A stretch of 9,757 nucleotides of DNA from Actinomycetes bacterium (GTDB taxonomy: Bacteria; Actinomycetota; Acidimicrobiia; Acidimicrobiales; Palsa-688), in contig JAJZWW010000093.1 of the NCBI GenBank assembly GCA_021846485.1, forward strand, positions 1-9,757, read 5' to 3'. The notes under the pieces were generated by a model. It had not been told where the DNA came from, did no database searches, and saw nothing but the letters and a program-made list of their open reading frames with translations. The translations under genes and the position numbers were made by a program. This document shows positions 6,342-9,757 of this stretch, piece by piece (within the stretch, counting starts at the first letter, position 1; each line of letters opens with the position of its first letter).

Positions 6342-6531
6342 GGTCCGGGGAGCTCGTCGGCCGCCCACCACTGATGCCCACGGTCCTGGCCACGCACGTG
6401 CCGGGACGCCCCACGGTCGAGCCTTGCCCGGCCATCCGGGTGCACCCGTCGAGGTACGTCCAGGCAGCCGTGCACCGCGGGGAGTCGATCTCCGGCGCGG
6501 CGTGGAAAGGCACGGGGGTGATGCTCGGCAC
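6328..6531 (-). CDS. Small ORF upstream of whiB7 (leader peptide candidate, 67 aa)
   Basis: GTG at 6531 opens a 67-codon frame beginning MPSITPVPFHAAPE, with three cysteines (two within CTAAWTYLDGC) and a Gly/Arg/Ser/Pro-rich end, WTG. It has the best Shine-Dalgarno in the region, GAGAGGAG at 6547-6540 with an 8-base spacer. About 60 of its 67 codons end in G or C, which supports translation. It starts about 58 bases after the predicted transcription start and stops 26 bases before the terminator, so it occupies the place of the upstream ORF in whiB7/wblC leaders. The length is large for a pure leader peptide, so it may also encode a stable small protein. I recognise no domain. A longer frame from TTG 6624 is unlikely because that TTG is the -35 box. 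Confidence 0.55.
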   Translation of the reverse strand: MPSITPVPFHAAPEIDSPRCTAAWTYLDGCTRMAGQGSTVGRPGTCVARTVGISGGRPTSSPDRWTG

Positions 6532-6539
6532 CGGATCAA

Positions 6540-6547
6540 CTCCTCTC
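6540..6547 (-). promoter_or_regulatory. Strong ribosome-binding site of the whiB7 leader ORF
   Basis: GAGAGGAG is a near-perfect Shine-Dalgarno sequence 8 bases before GTG 6531. It decides the start of the small ORF, and it is stronger than that of most genes in this window. Confidence 0.65.
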
Positions 6548-6595
6548 GTCAGTGGGCGTGCACCGACTGCAGCCGGGACGCGACAACGAGCCCAG

Positions 6596-6633
6596 ATCCC
6601 AGCACGCCGGGGCGGCCGGGTCAACCGATTTTT
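6596..6633 (-). promoter_or_regulatory. WhiB7-type promoter with AT tract next to the -35
   Basis: Reading the minus strand, AAAAAT (6633-6628), three bases CGG, TTGACC (6624-6619; five of six consensus -35 bases), 17 bases, then TGGGAT (6601-6596, a weak -10). Transcription would begin near 6589, giving a leader of about 360 bases before whiB7. WhiB7-dependent promoters, including its own, have an AT-rich site immediately upstream of the -35, contacted by the AT-hook. A weak -10 fits an activated promoter. In this GC-rich window the AAAAAT run is conspicuous. It lies right behind the stop of the next gene upstream (6645). Confidence 0.6.
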
Positions 6634-6644
6634 CTTCCGCCGGG

Positions 6645-7208
6645 TCAGTCCTGCCCGAGCCAGACCGGTGCCTGGGCGAGCAGGTACTCGCTCACCGCCA
6701 GGGCCCGGTCGAATGCGTCGCAGAGCAACTCCTCGCCGGAGAGGATCCGGGCGAGGGACACCTCACGATGGGCCACGACGGTGAGCCGGCGCTCGGATGC
6801 GTCGGTGGCCGACGGGTAGCTGTCGATGGCCGACGACTCGAGCGGGAGGTCGACGCCGCCGATGCCCGCGAGGTCGAGTGCCAGGGGGAGCAGGTCGGGG
6901 CTGTGGGCCAGGGGTGGGAGAGCCCAGCTGAAGGTGAGTGGGAAGCTGTGCTCGTCGGGGGGCTCCGCGTCCTCGGGCAGCTCCATGACCTTGTCCTCGA
7001 ACTCCAAGAGCACCCGGGGGTCCACCTCCAGGGCGAGGTGGAGGTCGAGCGGGCCGTTGCAACCCTCCTCGGGGTGCAGCTCCACCTCCCAGGACTGGCG
7101 CAGGGAGTAGGTCTCGACGAAGTGGCGCTCGTCGTGGACGTGGAAGCCGTGGTCGATGGCGTGGTCCTTGAGCTCGGCCACGTACCCGGCGACATCGATG
7201 ACAGCCAT
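6645..7208 (-). CDS. Unrecognised acidic soluble protein
   Basis: This 187-residue protein is one I do not recognise. It is strongly acidic (for example ELPEDAEPPDEHS near 76-88) and rich in Leu and His, with no signal peptide, membrane segment or Cys cluster. The N-terminal half (AIDHGFHVHDERHFVETYSL) alternates polar and aromatic residues like a beta-sheet domain, with LDLHLALEVDP at about 54-64. The C-terminal third (SLARILSGEELLCDAFDRAL) looks helical. The ATG at 7208 is preferred because TATGGT at 7221-7216 would place transcription start on it (leaderless). An ATG at 7220 and a much longer frame are alternatives, the latter overlapping the divergent gene. Codon usage is typical of the window, so I take it as a real gene of unknown function. 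Confidence 0.75.
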   Translation of the reverse strand: MAVIDVAGYVAELKDHAIDHGFHVHDERHFVETYSLRQSWEVELHPEEGCNGPLDLHLALEVDPRVLLEFEDKVMELPEDAEPPDEHSFPLTFSWALPPLAHSPDLLPLALDLAGIGGVDLPLESSAIDSYPSATDASERRLTVVAHREVSLARILSGEELLCDAFDRALAVSEYLLAQAPVWLGQD

Positions 7209-7215
7209 CGGACCA

Positions 7216-7221
7216 ACCATA
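7216..7221 (-). promoter_or_regulatory. -10 box for the leaderless minus-strand gene
   Basis: TATGGT on the minus strand fits TANNNT and ends 7 bases before the ATG at 7208, the spacing seen in actinobacterial leaderless promoters. The -35 position holds GACCGA, which is weak. Confidence 0.45.
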
Positions 7222-7230
7222 CCGCCCGGG

Positions 7231-7236
7231 TAGCCT
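7231..7236 (+). promoter_or_regulatory. -10 box for the leaderless phosphatase gene
   Basis: TAGCCT on the plus strand fits TANNNT and ends 8 bases before the GTG at 7245. No Shine-Dalgarno precedes that GTG, so leaderless initiation is likely. Its -35 region would fall on the start codon of the divergent gene. The whole 36-base gap between the two genes is used by these two boxes. Confidence 0.5.
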
Positions 7237-7244
7237 GATCGGTC

Positions 7245-8018
7245 GTGTGCCCCACCGACGCCGCAGCGGTGCTCGCCGTGCTCCACGAGGTCGTGACCGC
7301 CGTCCGCCGGGAGCTCGACGGCCTCGACGACTGGGGCCTCGCAGGGACGGTCGACGGCCAGTACCGCCACGACCTGGTGGCCGACGCGGCCGCGCTGGAG
7401 GTCCTGTCCGCGGCGGGCTTCGGCGTGTTCTCCGAGGAGTCCGGGCTGCACGACCCGGACCGGGACGTGCTGGTGGTCGTCGACCCCGTCGACGGCTCGA
7501 CCAACGCCTCCCGGGGGCTCCCCTGGTACGCGACGAGCTTGTGCGCTCTCGACTCGGCAGGCCCGCTGGCCGCAGTAGTCGCCAACCAGGCGAGCGGCAG
7601 CCGCTACGAGGCAACCCGCGGCGGCGGCTCGCGCCGTGACGGCCGCCCGATCGGCCCCACGACGATCACCGAAGCCGGCGAGGCCGTCGTCGCCACCTCC
7701 GGCTGGCCCCCGCAGCTCCCCGGGTGGGCACAGCTGCGCTGCCTCGGGGCTGCCGCCTTGGACCTGTGCACCGTGGCGGCGGGATCCTTGGACGGCTTCG
7801 TCGACTTCGGCGGCCGCTCGCTGGCCCCCTGGGACTACCTCGGTGGCCTGCTCGTGTGCACCGAGGCGGGCGCGACCGTCGCGGAGGCCTTCGGGCGGGA
7901 CTTGGTCACCACCGCCGCGGGAGCCCGCCGGACGGTCGTCGCCGGCGCGACTGCCGGGCTCTGTGATCAGCTGCGCGACGCTCGGGCCGCCCTGGCGCCC
8001 GGGCCGAGCGGGCCCTGA
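7245..8018 (+). CDS. Inositol monophosphatase family phosphatase
   Basis: This 257-residue protein is a Mg2+-dependent phosphatase of the IMPase/FIG superfamily (SuhB, HisN, CysQ relatives). The metal-binding motifs are intact: FSEESG with Glu64/Glu65 (62-67), DPVDGSTN with Asp80 and Asp83 (80-87), and APWDYLGGLLVCTEAGA with Asp197 (194-210). The first-lid motif is GQYRHDLVAD, in which the Lys common before DLVT is Arg/His. The DPVDGS form, with Ser instead of Thr, occurs in actinobacterial members. Candidate roles are inositol-1-phosphate dephosphorylation for inositol lipids and mycothiol-type thiols, or histidinol phosphate dephosphorylation; the sequence does not choose between them. GTG 7245 is the first in-frame start and fits leaderless transcription. 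It converges on the acyltransferase gene with a 40-base gap. A second GTG overlaps at 7247 in another frame and is not used. Confidence 0.92.
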   Translation: MCPTDAAAVLAVLHEVVTAVRRELDGLDDWGLAGTVDGQYRHDLVADAAALEVLSAAGFGVFSEESGLHDPDRDVLVVVDPVDGSTNASRGLPWYATSLCALDSAGPLAAVVANQASGSRYEATRGGGSRRDGRPIGPTTITEAGEAVVATSGWPPQLPGWAQLRCLGAAALDLCTVAAGSLDGFVDFGGRSLAPWDYLGGLLVCTEAGATVAEAFGRDLVTTAAGARRTVVAGATAGLCDQLRDARAALAPGPSGP

Positions 8019-8058
8019 GCACCGGTACCGGGAGCGGGCGGGCCGCCGGCGGGTGGGC

Positions 8059-9417
8059 TCAGGCGCCCACCGCGACCTCCAGGTCCTCCAGGCCCGACTG
8101 CAGGTGCCCGAGGAGCCGCTGGAGGTGCGGCAGCGCCCGGCGGTCGCCGGTCAGTCCGAAGCCGAGGCGTCCGTCGTAGCTGGTGCAGGTCACGTTCAGC
8201 GCCTGGCCGTGGAGCGGCACGGACAGGGGGTACAGCCCGACCAGGCGGGCGCCGTCCAGGTACAACGCCTCCCGGGGGCCGGGGACGTTGGAGACGATCA
8301 CGTTGAACGCCTGGGGCAGCACCCCGGCGAGCGACCACAGGGCGCTCGCCGCGAGGGGCGCCACCTGCAGAGCGCTCACCGCGATCGCCTGCAGTGGGCT
8401 GAGACCGGCCATCGCCTCCTTGGCCAGGCTCATCGACTCGTGGATCCTGGCGAGGCGGAGCCCCGGATCCGCCACGTCGGTGGCGAGGGAGCACAGGATC
8501 GCCCCGACGGAGTTGCCCCCGTCGCCGGCCGCTTGGCGGTCGCCGAGCGAGACCGGCGTCAACGCGACGAGCGGGTCGTCGGGGAGCGCCCCCAGCTCGA
8601 GGAGGTAGGTTCGCAGAGCAGCGCCACTCATCGCGAGGACCACGTCGTTGACCGTGCCGCCCGAGGCCTCGGCGACCCGGCGGACCCGCTGGAGCGCCCA
8701 GTCCTGCGCGGCGAAGCGGCGAGACCCGGTGATCGGGACGTTGAGCACCGTGCGCGGGGCGACCGGCTCGGGGCAGAGCGGGTCGAGAGCCCGTCGCGCT
8801 GCGAGGCGACCAACCGCCGGGCCGATCCCGGCCAGGTCGGCTGCGATCCGCAGCACCCTCCCCGGGATGTCGGCGGTCCCACCGCCCCCCGCCAGCGGGG
8901 GGGCCGGGCGCGGCGCCCACATCGGAGGCACCGTCTCGTCGGGGCTCGCCGCGAGGGCCTCGCCGAGTAGTCGCATACCGGCGACCCCGTCGAGCAGGGC
9001 GTGGTGGATCTTGGTGTAGACCGCGAAGCGACCCCCATCCAGGCCCTCCACGAGGTGCAGCTCCCACAGGGGGCGCCGGCGGTCGATCGGCGTGCCGTGC
9101 AGTCGCGACACCAGCGCCAGCAGCTCGCGCACCCGGCCCTGGCGGGGCAGTGCGGACAGTCGAACGTGGTGGTCGAGGTCGACGTCGTCGTCGAGCACCC
9201 AGCTCCACGAGCCCAGGGTGCGCAGGGACCGGGCAGGACGGCGTCGCAGCAGCGGCCGCACCTCGGTCGAGGTGAGCCAGCGGGCGTGCAGTGCCGCCAC
9301 CCAGTCTGCGCCGGCGCCCGCAGGCAGCTCGTAGACCTGCAGCGATCCCACGTGCATCGGCTGCTCCCGGCGCTCCGGCACCAAGAACACCGCATCGGAC
9401 AGCGGCATCAGGGTCAC
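8059..9417 (-). CDS. Wax ester synthase/diacylglycerol acyltransferase (WS/DGAT)
   Basis: This 452-residue protein is a bifunctional acyl-CoA:alcohol/diacylglycerol acyltransferase of the WS/DGAT family, which makes triacylglycerol or wax ester storage lipid at the inner membrane face. Seen in order are MPLSDAVFLVPERREQPMHVG (4-24), the usual family N-terminus; PLWELHLVEGLDGGR (116-130); the catalytic HHALLDG (138-144; His139 base, Asp143); a low-complexity Pro/Gly linker (about 166-182); TVNDVVLAMSGAALR (255-269); SVGAI; SNVPGP (376-381); and the C-terminal DUF1298-type region. The length matches the family. The GTG at 9417 has AGG eight bases upstream; an ATG at 9408 is also possible. The open frame continues to 9615, but that part has poor third-position G/C, so I exclude it. 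It is a single gene, with nothing upstream on its strand within the window. Lipid storage is common in Rpf- and Wbl-bearing actinobacteria. Confidence 0.93.
   Translation of the reverse strand: MTLMPLSDAVFLVPERREQPMHVGSLQVYELPAGAGADWVAALHARWLTSTEVRPLLRRRPARSLRTLGSWSWVLDDDVDLDHHVRLSALPRQGRVRELLALVSRLHGTPIDRRRPLWELHLVEGLDGGRFAVYTKIHHALLDGVAGMRLLGEALAASPDETVPPMWAPRPAPPLAGGGGTADIPGRVLRIAADLAGIGPAVGRLAARRALDPLCPEPVAPRTVLNVPITGSRRFAAQDWALQRVRRVAEASGGTVNDVVLAMSGAALRTYLLELGALPDDPLVALTPVSLGDRQAAGDGGNSVGAILCSLATDVADPGLRLARIHESMSLAKEAMAGLSPLQAIAVSALQVAPLAASALWSLAGVLPQAFNVIVSNVPGPREALYLDGARLVGLYPLSVPLHGQALNVTCTSYDGRLGFGLTGDRRALPHLQRLLGHLQSGLEDLEVAVGA
8885..8902. repeat. GC-only inverted repeat inside the WS/DGAT gene
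   Basis: CCCCCCGC (8885-8892) and GCGGGGGG (8895-8902) are exact inverted repeats separated by CA, followed by one more G. They encode the variable Pro/Gly linker between the catalytic HHxxxDG region and the C-terminal half. The C/G runs are prone to slippage; whether the hairpin has any role is unknown. Confidence 0.85.
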
Positions 9418-9629
9418 CGGCACCACCTGCCTCTCGCAGCGCTCGTCCCGCTCTTTCCCCTGCACCCGGGCGGGGACCCGCAAGCCTACGGCGTCGCCCG
9501 CCCTACGCCCGCGGGCGCCGGGCCGTCGGCCAACCCGGGCAGGACGGGGTGCTCCCCTGACAACACTCCACACCAAGGAGAAACTCGCCCGCTGGACTTC
9601 TTCAAGTCCTTTCACGACCTGTGACCTGG

Positions 9630-9645
9630 TGGTTTGCTGGTTTGC
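9630..9645. repeat. Two tandem copies of TGGTTTGC
   Basis: Two exact adjacent 8-base copies (9630-9637 and 9638-9645) lie in the AT-richest part of the right-hand intergenic region. They could be an operator for a gene on either side, or be accidental. Confidence 0.7.
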
Positions 9646-9694
9646 TCATGGAGAAGGAGGTTGTCCCGGGCTCCGTGGAATTTGGGTGGCGGTC

Positions 9695-9730
9695 CCCCGC
9701 TCCGACCCCTGCCGTGAGGCAGGCTCGGGG
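9695..9730 (+). promoter_or_regulatory. GC-rich RNA-like fold with GTGA tetraloop at the right edge
   Basis: CCTGCC (9708-9713) and GGCAGG (9718-9723) form a six-pair stem closed by GTGA, which is a GNRA-type tetraloop if read on the plus strand. CCCCG (9695-9699) pairs with CGGGG (9726-9730) outside it, with an internal loop between. Purine-rich GGTGAAGACC follows. This could be part of a cis-regulatory RNA or a non-coding RNA cut by the window end. It matches no class I can name with confidence. Confidence 0.35.
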
Positions 9731-9757
9731 TGAAGACCCATCCGAGCACGAAACGGA

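Larger units (their letters stand above)
9418..9757. other. Non-coding upstream region of the acyltransferase gene, to the window edge
   Basis: I see no convincing gene in these 340 bases. Codon statistics fall off beyond the acyltransferase start in every frame. It holds a possible -10 box TAGGCT for the acyltransferase (minus strand, 9488-9483; no good -35). GGACTT (9594-9599) and AAGTCC (9604-9609) can form a small hairpin with loop CTTC. A tandem 8-bp repeat and a GC-rich fold (own entries) follow. AGAAGGAGG at 9652-9660 looks like a plus-strand ribosome-binding site, so a gene or leader may begin near here and run out of the window. Confidence 0.5.

Noticed and set aside
6141..6539. 132-codon minus-strand frame from TTG 6539 running through the terminator into whiB7
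   Set aside because: It crosses the terminator hairpin and the whiB7 start in the wrong frame; the GTG 6531 frame has better spacing from the ribosome-binding site and a stop before the hairpin.
8022..8031. Perfect palindrome CCGGTACCGG between convergent genes
   Set aside because: Ten bases with no loop, no T-run and no repeat elsewhere; expected by chance in GC-rich DNA.
7967..9208. Long minus-strand open frame inside the acyltransferase region
   Set aside because: Low-complexity Arg/Pro/Gly product; the WS/DGAT frame with HHxxxDG clearly owns this DNA.
9418..9615. 66-residue N-terminal extension of the acyltransferase
   Set aside because: Family members begin near the MPLSDAVF motif, and codon quality drops sharply upstream of 9417.
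9640..9757. Cobalamin riboswitch, c-di-AMP (ydaO) riboswitch or RNase P RNA
   Set aside because: Short stretches recall each (GTGGAAT...GGCGGTCCCCCGC, GGGGTGAA, GTCCCGGGCTCC), but the diagnostic conserved cores of these RNAs are missing.
9648..9757. Partial plus-strand gene starting ATG 9648 or GTG 9675
   Set aside because: Open to the edge with a nice AGAAGGAGG upstream of GTG 9675, but only about 60% G/C at third positions versus about 90% in real genes here, no motif, and the sequence is dominated by inverted repeats.

Overview
The window is about 73% G+C with strong G/C preference at third codon positions. It carries a WhiB-family regulator, a resuscitation-promoting-factor (Rpf) type cell-wall enzyme and a wax ester synthase/diacylglycerol acyltransferase. 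Together these point to an actinomycete (Actinomycetota), possibly of the Acidimicrobiia; the class is a guess. Most of the window is ordinary chromosome. I see no phage, IS, CRISPR, tRNA or rRNA.

Layout. (1) 42-1753, minus strand: a small cupin followed by a DapC-like aminotransferase, overlapping by 4 bases. (2) 1754-1937: a divergent intergenic region with a good sigma-70-type promoter for the plus strand. (3) 1938-4973, plus strand: a tight, overlapping cluster of a secreted Rpf-like transglycosylase, a small zinc-ribbon protein, Maf nucleotide pyrophosphatase and tRNA-dihydrouridine synthase. (4) 5039-6228, minus strand: whiB7-like regulator, then dtd (D-aminoacyl-tRNA deacylase), then a YbjQ/UPF0145 protein. 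(5) 6229-6644: a complex leader in front of whiB7, with an AT tract next to a -35 box, a translatable small ORF with a strong ribosome-binding site, and an intrinsic terminator. (6) 6645-7208, minus: an unrecognised acidic protein, divergent from (7) 7245-8018, plus: an inositol-monophosphatase-family enzyme; only 36 bases separate the two starts and both look leaderless. (8) 8059-9417, minus: WS/DGAT acyltransferase. (9) 9418-9757: no convincing gene, but repeats and a GC-rich RNA-like fold at the right edge.

The most interesting region is 6228-6633. The regulator has the WhiB7 hallmarks: four cysteines, a GVWGG turn, and a C-terminal RGRP AT-hook. Its upstream region reproduces the architecture described for whiB7/wblC attenuation in mycobacteria and streptomycetes, in the order autoregulatory-type promoter, upstream ORF, Rho-independent terminator, regulator. 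Here the upstream ORF is about 67 codons, and the genes behind the regulator include dtd, a translation-quality enzyme. The plausible reading is that ribosome trouble on the leader ORF relieves termination and turns on a small translation-stress operon. That mechanism is inferred from layout and homology, not shown.
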